Assembly (NCBI RefSeq): GCF_008386585.1
Contig: NZ_VUOB01000003.1
Location: forward strand, 1 to 64,000
DNA length: 64,000 nucleotides
Reading direction: 5' to 3'
DNA from: Solihabitans fulvus
GTDB taxonomy: Bacteria > Actinomycetota > Actinomycetes > Mycobacteriales > Pseudonocardiaceae
In this document: one piece after another, positions 1 through 7,517 of the stretch
How positions within the stretch are numbered: position 1 is the first letter of the stretch
Layout: every line of letters starts with the position of its first letter
Notes under the pieces: model-generated
Database searches by the model: none
The model's input: the letters and a program-made list of their open reading frames with translations, nothing else
What the model was told of the DNA's origin: nothing
Made by a program: the position numbers and the translations under genes

Positions 1-479
1 CTCGGGTGTTTGTGGATGGGTTCGCGCATTCGGATGGGTTGGCGCGGTTGGTCGCGGTGGATCACCGGGGCCCGGTCGAGTCTCCGGACGCAGAGTTTCC
101 GTTGTATGCCACGACGGGTCGGGTATTGGCGCACTACCAGTCGGGTGCGCAGACGCGGTTGGTCGGTGAACTGATGGCGGCGGCTCCGGAGGCGTATGTG
201 GAGATTCATCCGGACACTGCGGCGCGGGCCAGTCTGGTCGATGGTGGGTTGGCGTGGGTGGTGTCGCGGCGTGGGCGGGTGCGGGCGCGGGTGCGGTGTG
301 TTGGTTCGATGCGGCTGGATGTGGTGTTCGTGCCGTTTCACTTTCCTGGTGAGGGGCGGGCGAATCTGTTGACCAATCCGGCGTTGGATCCGACGAGTCG
401 GATGCCGGAGTTCAAGGTGTGCGCGGTGCGGGTCGAGCCAGATCAGTCGGGTGAGCCGAGCGCGGGGAGGACGTCGTGA
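1..479 (+). CDS. nasA: Assimilatory nitrate reductase catalytic subunit, C-terminal part (5' cut by window)
   Basis: Only the last ~159 residues are present; the frame is open from the first base of the window. The visible part matches a molybdopterin-dinucleotide-binding C-terminal domain: a YATTGRVLAHYQSGAQT segment, then VEIHPDTAARASLVDGGLAWV and a closing FHFPG...ANLLTNPALDP...PEFKVCAVRV, all typical of Nas/Nar/FdhF-type enzymes. Its TGA overlaps the GTG start of the downstream FAD/iron-sulfur oxidoreductase by 4 bp, followed by a NarK transporter, so nitrate is the likely substrate (cytoplasmic nitrate to nitrite). The gene symbol follows common usage and depends on this context; the active-site half is outside the window. 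Confidence 0.8.
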   Translation, partial: RVFVDGFAHSDGLARLVAVDHRGPVESPDAEFPLYATTGRVLAHYQSGAQTRLVGELMAAAPEAYVEIHPDTAARASLVDGGLAWVVSRRGRVRARVRCVGSMRLDVVFVPFHFPGEGRANLLTNPALDPTSRMPEFKVCAVRVEPDQSGEPSAGRTS

Positions 480-1975
480 CGCCGAGGCGGGTGGTGGTCG
501 TCGGGTATGGCATGGCCGGTGCGCGGCTGGCCGACGAGGTTCGTCGCCGCGACCCTGATGGCGCGCGGGTGGCGTTGACGGTGGTGGGTGCGGAGCCGCA
601 TGCTGCGTACAACCGGGTGCTGCTGTCCAGCATGGTCGCAGGCAGCCTCACCGCCGACGCGGTGCGGCTGCACGGCCCCGGCTGGGCCGACCGGAACCGG
701 GTCGACCTGAGCCTCGGCGTCACCGTGGTCGGCATCGACCGCGAGACGCGCAAGGCCCTGCTGTCCGACAGGTCCACTGTGGACTATGACGTGCTGGTGC
801 TGGCCACCGGCGCGGAAGCGTGGCTGCCGCCGATCGAGGGACTGACCGACGGGAACGGCGATCTCGCTCGCGGCGTCGTGGCGTTCCGGAGCCTGGACGA
901 CTGCCGGCAGATCCTCGCGCTCGCTCGCCCTGGTGCGCCTGCGGCGATCCTCGGTGGCGGCCTGCTCGGCCTCGAGACGGCCAGGGGCCTGGCCGGTCGT
1001 GGTTGCCGGGTCACGGTCGTGCACCCGGCCGGCCACCTGATGGAGCGCCAGCTCGACCCCGGCGCCGGCCGAGTGCTGGCCGCATCCCTTGCCGCACACG
1101 GCATCGAGTTCCGGCTCGGCGTCCTGGCCACCGGCTACCGCGCAGGCGACGGGCTGGTGCTCGACGACGGCAGCCGCGTGCCGGCCGACCTGGTCGTCGT
1201 CTCGGCCGGGGTCCGCGCCGACACCGGGCTGGCCACGGTCGCCGGGCTGCGCGTCGACCACGGCATCCTCGTCGACGACTCGTTGCGCACCAACGATCCG
1301 CGCATCCACGCGATCGGCGACTGCGCCCAGCACACCGGCACGACCGCCGGCCTCGTCCAGCCCGCCTGGGAGCAGGCCGCCGTGCTCGCCGACCTGCTCA
1401 CCGGGGCCGACCTCGGCTCCCGCTACCTCGGCACGCCAGCTGTCACCAAGCTGAAGATCCGCGATATCGAGCTGGCCGCGCTCGGCGAGGTGCACGCCGA
1501 GCTGGACAGCCCCGGCGCCGAGGTGCTGCGGCTGGAGGACCCGACACGAGGGCACTACGCCAAGCTCGTGCTGCGGGACGACCGGGTGGTCGGCGCGATC
1601 CTGCTCGGCGCGCCCGACGCGGCCGCGACCATCACCCAGCTCTACGACCGTGGCATCCCCGCCCCGACCGACCGGCTGGCCCTGTTGCTCGGCAGGGCGA
1701 TGCCCTCGGGCACGCCGTCGAGCACACCGGCCGAACTGCCGGCCTCGGCCGTCGTGTGCCGCTGCAACACCGTCAGCAAGCGCCAACTGGTGGACGCCTG
1801 GCAGACAGGCGCGCAGAGCGTGCCTGAGCTGGTCAGCGACACCAGGGCGACCACGGGTTGCGGCAGCTGCCACGAGGTCGTCTGCGACCTGGCCGAGTGG
1901 CTCGCCGACCAGGACACCGCGACGGAACCGATCGCGTCGAAACCCGCCGCGTTCAGCACGACACCCAGGAGTTGA
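476..1975 (+). CDS. FAD-dependent oxidoreductase with BFD-like [2Fe-2S] domain, nitrate/nitrite reductase electron-transfer subunit
   Basis: 499 aa, GTG start inside the GTGA overlap with the reductase gene. The N-terminus has an FAD Rossmann fold (VVVVGYGMAGARLADEV). Around residue 160 a second dinucleotide fold reads AILGGGLLGLETARGLAG, as in NAD(P)H-binding disulfide-reductase-like proteins, and IHAIGDCAQH closes the FAD site near residue 280. The C-terminus carries a BFD-like cluster motif, VCRCN followed about 35 residues later by TTGCGSC, giving four cysteines for a [2Fe-2S] centre. This is the NirB-N/NasB-like architecture that feeds NAD(P)H electrons to assimilatory nitrate reductase. 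Close packing with the reductase and NarK supports that role. Confidence 0.85.
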   Translation: MTPRRVVVVGYGMAGARLADEVRRRDPDGARVALTVVGAEPHAAYNRVLLSSMVAGSLTADAVRLHGPGWADRNRVDLSLGVTVVGIDRETRKALLSDRSTVDYDVLVLATGAEAWLPPIEGLTDGNGDLARGVVAFRSLDDCRQILALARPGAPAAILGGGLLGLETARGLAGRGCRVTVVHPAGHLMERQLDPGAGRVLAASLAAHGIEFRLGVLATGYRAGDGLVLDDGSRVPADLVVVSAGVRADTGLATVAGLRVDHGILVDDSLRTNDPRIHAIGDCAQHTGTTAGLVQPAWEQAAVLADLLTGADLGSRYLGTPAVTKLKIRDIELAALGEVHAELDSPGAEVLRLEDPTRGHYAKLVLRDDRVVGAILLGAPDAAATITQLYDRGIPAPTDRLALLLGRAMPSGTPSSTPAELPASAVVCRCNTVSKRQLVDAWQTGAQSVPELVSDTRATTGCGSCHEVVCDLAEWLADQDTATEPIASKPAAFSTTPRS

Positions 1976-1979
1976 TCAG

Positions 1980-3380
1980 ATGAGCGACAGTTCCCGTCAA
2001 CCCGACGACACGGCGGTGTCCGAGGGCGGGCAGGCACGCGGTGGTCGGCGCTGGATCCAGCGCTGGGAGCCGGAGAACCCGGAGTTCTGGGCCGGCACGG
2101 GTCGACGCATCGCCACCAGGAACCTGGTCTTCTCGATTCTGGCCGAGCACATCGGGTTCTCGATCTGGAGCCTGTGGTCGGTGATGGTGTTGTTCATGGG
2201 CCCCAAGTACGGCCTGTCCGCAGCGGACAAGTTCCTGCTGGTGTCCACCCCGACGCTGTTCGGCGCGCTCGCCCGCCTGCCCTACACCCTCGCGGTGACC
2301 AGGTTCGGCGGCCGCAACTGGACCATCATCAGCGCCGCACTGCTCCTAGTGCCCACCGCGCTCGCCGCGCTCGTCATGCACCCCGGCACCTCGCTGAACA
2401 CCTTCCTCGTCGTCGCGGCGGTGGCCGGCGTCGGCGGCGGGAACTTCGCGTCCTCCATGACCAACATCAACTCCTTCTACCCCGAACACCGCAAGGGCTG
2501 GGCGCTGGGCCTCAACGCGGGCGGCGGCAACCTCGGCGTGGCCGTCGTACAACTGGTCGGACTGCTGGTACTCGGCACCGCCGGCGCCACCGAACCCCGC
2601 GTGGTCCTGTGGATCTACCTGCCGCTGATCGTGCTGGCCACGCTCGGCGCCGCGCTGTTCATGGACAACCTCGCCCCCGTCCGTGGCGACACCAGGGCCA
2701 TGCGCGAGGTCGTCAAGGACGCCCAGACCTGGGTGATGTCGTTCCTGTACGTCGGCACGTTCGGGTCATTCATCGGCTACGGCTTCGCGTTCGGGCTCGT
2801 GCTCCAGAACCAGTTCGGCCGCACCCCCTTGCAGGCCGCCGCCCTCACCTTCCTCGGACCGCTGCTCGGCTCGCTGAGCCGACCGCTGGGCGGCAGGCTC
2901 TCCGACCGGATCGGCGGCGCGAAGGTCACCTTCGCCACCTTCGCGCTGATGGCCCTCGGCACGATCGCGACCATCATCGCCTCCAACCTCAAGTCCCTGC
3001 CGATGTTCGTCACGGCCTTCATCGCCCTGTTCGTGTTCTCCGGCATAGGCAACGGCTCCACCTACAAGATGATCCCCGCGATCTTCCGCGCCAAGGCCCG
3101 CGTCGCCATCGCCGAGGGCGAGCCTGAGGACACCGCGTACGCCCGCGCCCGACGCCTTTCCGGCGCCCTGATCGGCATCGCTGGGGCCGTCGGCGCGCTC
3201 GGCGGGCTGTTCATCAACCTCACGTTCCGCGCCTCCTTCGCCAACGCGCACAGCGGCGTCCCCGCATTCGCCGGCTTCCTCGCCTTCTACGCCGTCTGCT
3301 TCGTCGTCACCTGGGTCGTCTACCTGCGGCCAGGCTTCGCCACGACCCCGGTGTCCGCGCCGGCCACGGCCGACATCTAG
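1980..3380 (+). CDS. narK: Nitrate/nitrite MFS transporter, NarK family
   Basis: 466 aa. The ATG at 1980 is preceded by AGGAG at 1967-1971 and lies 4 bp after the previous stop, so the three genes form an operon. About 12 hydrophobic segments are visible. Two glycine-rich nitrate/nitrite-porter signatures are recognisable: GGGNFASSMTNINSFYPE leading into KGWALGLNAGGGNLG, and later FSGIGNGSTYKMIPAIF. The ~60-residue polar N-terminus is common in actinobacterial NarK proteins. It probably imports nitrate for the reductase and/or exports nitrite; direction cannot be judged from sequence. Confidence 0.92.
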   Translation: MSDSSRQPDDTAVSEGGQARGGRRWIQRWEPENPEFWAGTGRRIATRNLVFSILAEHIGFSIWSLWSVMVLFMGPKYGLSAADKFLLVSTPTLFGALARLPYTLAVTRFGGRNWTIISAALLLVPTALAALVMHPGTSLNTFLVVAAVAGVGGGNFASSMTNINSFYPEHRKGWALGLNAGGGNLGVAVVQLVGLLVLGTAGATEPRVVLWIYLPLIVLATLGAALFMDNLAPVRGDTRAMREVVKDAQTWVMSFLYVGTFGSFIGYGFAFGLVLQNQFGRTPLQAAALTFLGPLLGSLSRPLGGRLSDRIGGAKVTFATFALMALGTIATIIASNLKSLPMFVTAFIALFVFSGIGNGSTYKMIPAIFRAKARVAIAEGEPEDTAYARARRLSGALIGIAGAVGALGGLFINLTFRASFANAHSGVPAFAGFLAFYAVCFVVTWVVYLRPGFATTPVSAPATADI

Positions 3381-3390
3381 AACACATCGC

Positions 3391-3441
3391 GTGGTGGTCC
3401 CATAACGCCGATCTCGGCCACGGCACTATTGGGACCACCAC
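3391..3441. promoter_or_regulatory. Perfect 12-bp inverted repeat between narK and the PLP dehydratase
   Basis: GTGGTGGTCCCA (3391-3402) is exactly complemented by TGGGACCACCAC (3430-3441), with 27 bp between the arms. It starts 10 bp after the narK stop and ends 18 bp before the dehydratase GTG. There is no T-run, and the loop is long for an intrinsic terminator, so an operator for the dehydratase gene or a hairpin marking the narK 3' end are both possible. Confidence 0.5.
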
Positions 3442-3459
3442 ACGAACCCAGGGAGAGCC

Positions 3460-4422
3460 GTGATCACGATCGACGACGTTCGGGCCGCAGCCGACAGGTT
3501 GGCCGGCGTTGCGCACCGCACCCCGGTAGTCACCTCGCGGACCCTCGACGAACGGGTCGGCGCGCAGGTCTTCCTCAAGTGCGAGAACTTCCAACGCGTC
3601 GGCGCGTTCAAGTTCCGCGGCGCCTACAACGCCATCTCGCAGCTCCCGCAGGAGCAGTTGGCGCGCGGGGTCGTCGCCTATTCCTCCGGCAACCACGCGC
3701 AAGCGGTTGCGCACGCCGCCGCGCTGCTCGGCACCACTTCGGTGATCGTCATGCCGGAGGACGCCCCCGCGTCGAAGATCGCCGCCACCAAGGAGTACGG
3801 CGCCGAGGTCGTCACCTACGACCGCTACACCGGCGACCGCGTCGCCATCGGCGAATCCCTTGCCGAGGAACGGAGTCTCGCGCTCATCCCGCCCTTCGAG
3901 CACCCGCACGTGATGGCGGGCCAGGGCACCGCGGCGCTGGAACTCATCGAGGAGACCGGGCCGCTCGACGCGCTGGTGGTGCCGATCAGCGGCGGCGGCC
4001 TCATCGCGGGCAGCTCCGTCGCGGCGACCGCGCTGAGCCCCGGCATCCGCATCGTCGGGGTGGAGCCGGAGTCCGGCGACGACACCGCGCGGTCGCTCGC
4101 GGCCGGACACCGAGTGAGCGTCGACGTGCCGCACACGGTGGCGGACGGGCTCGCCGTCGACACACCCGGCGAGCTGACCTTCGAGGTCAACCGCCGCCTG
4201 GTGAACGAGATTCCGGTGGTGGCGGACGAGGACATCATCGCCGCGATGGCGTTCCTGTTCGAGCGGCTGAAGCTCGTGGTCGAGCCGAGCGGTGCGATCG
4301 GCGTCGCCGCGTTGCTGACCGGCCGCGTTCGCCTGCCTGGGCAACGCGTCGGCGTCATCCTGTCCGGCGGCAACATCAGCGTCGAGCGGTTCGCCGAACT
4401 GGTCACACGCCAGGAACGCTGA
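3460..4422 (+). CDS. PLP-dependent threonine/serine dehydratase (or serine racemase-like)
   Basis: 320 aa, GTG start with GGGAGAG just upstream. This is a fold-type II PLP enzyme of the TdcB/IlvA/serine-racemase group. The lysine in GAFKFRGAYNA (about residue 52) forms the Schiff base, SSGNHAQAVA binds the carboxylate, and the ISGGGLIAG glycine loop (about residues 178-186) binds the phosphate. There is no C-terminal ACT regulatory domain, so it resembles catabolic threonine dehydratases rather than biosynthetic IlvA. The predicted reaction is L-Thr/L-Ser to 2-oxobutyrate/pyruvate plus ammonia. It is monocistronic, with a convergent neighbour 4 bp away. Confidence 0.85.
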   Translation: MITIDDVRAAADRLAGVAHRTPVVTSRTLDERVGAQVFLKCENFQRVGAFKFRGAYNAISQLPQEQLARGVVAYSSGNHAQAVAHAAALLGTTSVIVMPEDAPASKIAATKEYGAEVVTYDRYTGDRVAIGESLAEERSLALIPPFEHPHVMAGQGTAALELIEETGPLDALVVPISGGGLIAGSSVAATALSPGIRIVGVEPESGDDTARSLAAGHRVSVDVPHTVADGLAVDTPGELTFEVNRRLVNEIPVVADEDIIAAMAFLFERLKLVVEPSGAIGVAALLTGRVRLPGQRVGVILSGGNISVERFAELVTRQER

Positions 4423-4426
4423 GGTG

Positions 4427-5410
4427 TCAGCGGGGACTCGGGTCAGCCCGGAAGTAGCTTGGCGGCTGCTGGCGCAGGGTAGTGGCCGCCCTGGCCAGGT
4501 CGCGTTCCGGGATTGCCGCTGACCCCGTGCTGATCTGGATGAGCCGGTCGCCTCTGCGGACGAGGTAGAGCGGCGCCCGCCCGTTGGGGGGTTTGTCGAC
4601 CCGCCAGACGTCGGGGGCGACCGTGACGCACGGCAAGGCGGCCCCGCCGTTGCTCAAGTCTGGGGTCGCGCAGTCGGCCGGGGGGTTGAACCGCGCGGGC
4701 GCGGGCGTCTGGAACACCCCGATGTTCAGCGACTCGTCGGCCTGCTGGCGCGCCGACTTGGGCCGAAGCCAGAAGGCGAAGGAAGACCCGCTGTCGGCGT
4801 TGTACTCGATGATCGTGTAATCGGGCAGGTCCGGGGCGAACAGCGGATACTGGAAGGCCGCCAGTTGGGCGGCTTGCCGTGCGGCCTCGCGGGTGGCCTG
4901 GTCGGCCTCGCGGGCGGTCTGCTGCATCGGGCCCACCACCATCTGCGCCGGGATCAGCGCCACCACCCCCACCGCCACGATGATCCGCCAGCGCGGCCGG
5001 GCGCCGGGCCCGCCGACGAACGCGGCCGCCGCGTAGCCGCCGGCCGCCACCACGGTCACCGCGATCACCGTGGCCGCCTGCTGCCACTGGTCAAGGACTG
5101 AGGTATAGGGGGCGAGCATGGACATCCCCTGCGCCAGTGCCACCAGCGCCACTGGGGCCAGCAGGGCTGTCAGCCAGGGCTGCCTCACCCGCGCCACCAG
5201 CAGCAGCGGCCAGGACAGTGCCCAGGCTGCCAGCACAGCGACCGCTACCTCGCCCAGCGCCCCCAGCTCCTCGTTGCCGGGGATGGTGCTGGCGAACACG
5301 GTCACCGCCAGGCCGAGCACACCGCCGACAGCCGCGGCCCGAGCGCAATGCCCCGCCAGCCCACGCGCGGGCCGGGCCTGTTCGGCCGAACCGGCCGGTC
5401 GCTTGTCCAC
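4427..5410 (-). CDS. Hypothetical multi-pass membrane protein with extracytoplasmic C-terminal region
   Basis: 327 aa from a GTG at 5410 with GAGGA 8 nt upstream; the frame is open further upstream but lacks a convincing start. The first ~150 residues hold several hydrophobic segments (AVGGVLGLAVTVFAS, AVLAAWALSWPLLLVA, LLAPVALVALAQ, VIAVTVVAAGGYAAA, IIVAVGVVALIP). An Ala-rich heptad-like stretch with TAREADQATREAARQAAQ follows, suggesting a short coiled coil, then a soluble ~130-residue domain with two cysteines. No family was recognised. It is convergent with the dehydratase. Confidence 0.6.
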   Translation of the reverse strand: MDKRPAGSAEQARPARGLAGHCARAAAVGGVLGLAVTVFASTIPGNEELGALGEVAVAVLAAWALSWPLLLVARVRQPWLTALLAPVALVALAQGMSMLAPYTSVLDQWQQAATVIAVTVVAAGGYAAAAFVGGPGARPRWRIIVAVGVVALIPAQMVVGPMQQTAREADQATREAARQAAQLAAFQYPLFAPDLPDYTIIEYNADSGSSFAFWLRPKSARQQADESLNIGVFQTPAPARFNPPADCATPDLSNGGAALPCVTVAPDVWRVDKPPNGRAPLYLVRRGDRLIQISTGSAAIPERDLARAATTLRQQPPSYFRADPSPR

Positions 5411-5668
5411 AGCGGGAATCCTCGCGCTTGCCCTCCGGGCCCAGCATCCGTGCAACTGCTCAATTCCCAGCCACGCCCAGCCCCGCCCGCATGGCCGGGC
5501 AACGCGCCGCCGAAGTACCGACAACTCCAGCCGGACGGGACATCAAGCCCTGCGGAGGTTGTCAGCGGCCTTGCGCTCGCACTGCGACCACAGTGGCGGC
5601 GGGCGCCCTGGGGAGACACCCGCCGCCTGCTCTGGTCGATCCTCAGTTCCGGCCCTCAGCGTCAGCCC

Positions 5669-7366
5669 TCAGCCGAGGCACTTCCCCCCGTGCAGCCTCG
5701 GCGGGGGCAGCGTGGGATCTTCGTTCGGCGTGCAGGCAGGACCGGTGTGGTGCGGCTGTCCCTCGCCCGGGTCGGGGATGGGAATGGTCGGCGGCGGGTT
5801 CTCCAACCCGGTCCCCGGCGCGGCTGGGTCGCTCGGCTGCGTTCCGGGAATCGGGTCCAGGTCGGGGTAGCCGGTGATCGGCGTGCCGGTGCCGGGACTG
5901 CCGGTGCCCGGGTTTCCGGTGGCCGGTGGGTTCGACGGGTCGGAGTACCAGGTCGGCGGCGGCTCGTTCGGGCTCGCGCCGCCGCCCCCACCGCCACCCG
6001 GGGTGGGCTGGGGCGGGGTCGGCGGCTTGTATACGAGCTTCAGCGACGTCGCGATGGTCTCGGCGTAGTACCTGGACAGCAGCGCGGTGCCGGAGGCGTT
6101 GGAGTGGAAGGACTCCTGCAAGGCGTTGGACAGGTTCGGCGCGCCGAACCGCAGTGTCAACCCGTTCACGTACGGGTCCGGGGTGCCGAGTTCGTGCCCC
6201 TGGTAGGCGCCCTGGATGTCGAGCAGGTCGGACTGGATACCGTGCGCCTGCATGATCTGCTGCGCCCGTCGCATCGATCCGGCGAGCTGCCCGGCGAGCG
6301 GCGCGAGCAGGTCGACCTCGCTGGAGTTGATGAAGGTCCCGGTGATGCCGGTCGGCACCTTGCCAGACACGAGGCCCGACGGGTAGCTGACCATCATGAC
6401 CCGCGTGCCGTCCCCGGAGAACCGGTGGATATCCCGAACGATCTGGATGTAGCGGGACACCAACGTGCTCGGCACGCCGGGCCCGGTGTTGATGGCGTCC
6501 AACCACTCCGTGTCGTCCGACCTCGGCGCCAGCATCGGCGCGTACTGCTGGTCGAGAGCGCGCAACGGCCTCGTGTCGCTCAGCTTCACGGCGAGCTTGA
6601 GCCGGTCGGCGAAGCCGATGTCGTTGCCGCCAAGGCCGACAATCACCAGATCGGCGTGGTGGTCGGCACGGTCGGGCAGCAGGACGTCGCCCTGCGCCGG
6701 GTTGACTCGCCCCGCGTCGTTCTGCGGCACCCAGTAGTTCTTCGTCTCCGCACCGGACGACGCCTCGAACCGCACGTCGAACACGACGTCGGGGTTCTGC
6801 CTGCGCAGCTCCGCGATGGCGAGCAGCGCGGCGGAGTTCGCCGAGCGGTGCCGCCAGTCCTCGTCGTAGTCGCTCAGCTGGTAACCGGGCGCCGGCACCA
6901 TCATCAGGGCTCCGCCGGGACCAACCTGGTACGACGGCGGCGGTGGCAGCACGCCGTGCGCGTTGTAGTAGGCGCCAGCGCCCTCGCCGGACATGTAGGA
7001 GTCGCCGATGATGACGATCCGGACGACGCGCTGGCCCGGTGTCGGTTGGGCGACACCGGTACCGAGCGCGGGACCGACACCGGGCCAGGTCGGCTGCGTC
7101 TGTGGCACCCCCGCGTTCACCAGGGTGCTGAGCGTGTCCTGGTCGCTCGGGATCACCGGTGGTGGCAACGGTTGCGGCCTCGGCGGCTGTGTGGGCGGCG
7201 GGTCGTCCCTGCCGGCGGGGGCCGTTGGGCACTTCCTGTCGACGGTGCACTGGGTCGGCGCCGGTGTGGCCAGTGCCGGCTGCGCCAGGGTCAGCGTCGC
7301 GCCGATGGCCAGCGCCGCGGCCAGCAGGCTCGGCGCTCGTCGTCTCCGTCTGTGCTCGTGCTGCAT
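5669..7366 (-). CDS. Secreted SGNH/GDSL-family hydrolase
   Basis: 565 aa, ATG at 7366 with AGGAG 9 nt upstream. The signal peptide has five arginines, a hydrophobic LLAAALAIGATLTLA core and an ALA cleavage site near residue 33. A proline-rich linker (about residues 50-110) precedes the catalytic domain. That domain has GDSYMSGEG with the nucleophile Ser123, GLGGNDIGF with block III Asn248, and a late SFHSNASG that can supply the catalytic His. The C-terminus is long and Gly/Pro/Thr-rich. It is an extracellular lipase/esterase-like enzyme of unknown substrate. It diverges from the large SARP-type regulator at 7518, which may control it. Confidence 0.8.
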   Translation of the reverse strand: MQHEHRRRRRAPSLLAAALAIGATLTLAQPALATPAPTQCTVDRKCPTAPAGRDDPPPTQPPRPQPLPPPVIPSDQDTLSTLVNAGVPQTQPTWPGVGPALGTGVAQPTPGQRVVRIVIIGDSYMSGEGAGAYYNAHGVLPPPPSYQVGPGGALMMVPAPGYQLSDYDEDWRHRSANSAALLAIAELRRQNPDVVFDVRFEASSGAETKNYWVPQNDAGRVNPAQGDVLLPDRADHHADLVIVGLGGNDIGFADRLKLAVKLSDTRPLRALDQQYAPMLAPRSDDTEWLDAINTGPGVPSTLVSRYIQIVRDIHRFSGDGTRVMMVSYPSGLVSGKVPTGITGTFINSSEVDLLAPLAGQLAGSMRRAQQIMQAHGIQSDLLDIQGAYQGHELGTPDPYVNGLTLRFGAPNLSNALQESFHSNASGTALLSRYYAETIATSLKLVYKPPTPPQPTPGGGGGGGASPNEPPPTWYSDPSNPPATGNPGTGSPGTGTPITGYPDLDPIPGTQPSDPAAPGTGLENPPPTIPIPDPGEGQPHHTGPACTPNEDPTLPPPRLHGGKCLG

Positions 7367-7464
7367 TTCCGCGTCTCCTGTGACCGATCGGGTCGCGTCG
7401 ACGTGCCTTGTGGTCCCTGTGGGTGGCGTGCGCCGACGCCCGTCCGGACAATGATCTGGAGCGG

Positions 7465-7495
7465 GGATTGCGGGCGGATTGGGGTCGAATAGGAA
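7465..7495 (+). promoter_or_regulatory. Candidate SARP binding site: GGATTG direct repeat with 11-bp period plus a weak -10
   Basis: GGATTG occurs at 7465-7470 and 7476-7481, exactly 11 bp apart. After the second copy there are exactly 8 bp before TAGGAA (7490-7495). SARP proteins typically bind 11-bp-spaced direct repeats whose last copy sits 8 bp from the -10 box. The site precedes a SARP gene by about 25 bp, so autoregulation is plausible. The -10 match is weak (3 of 6). Confidence 0.35.
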
Positions 7496-7517
7496 GACCC
7501 TCGGGGGGACAGGTCGC

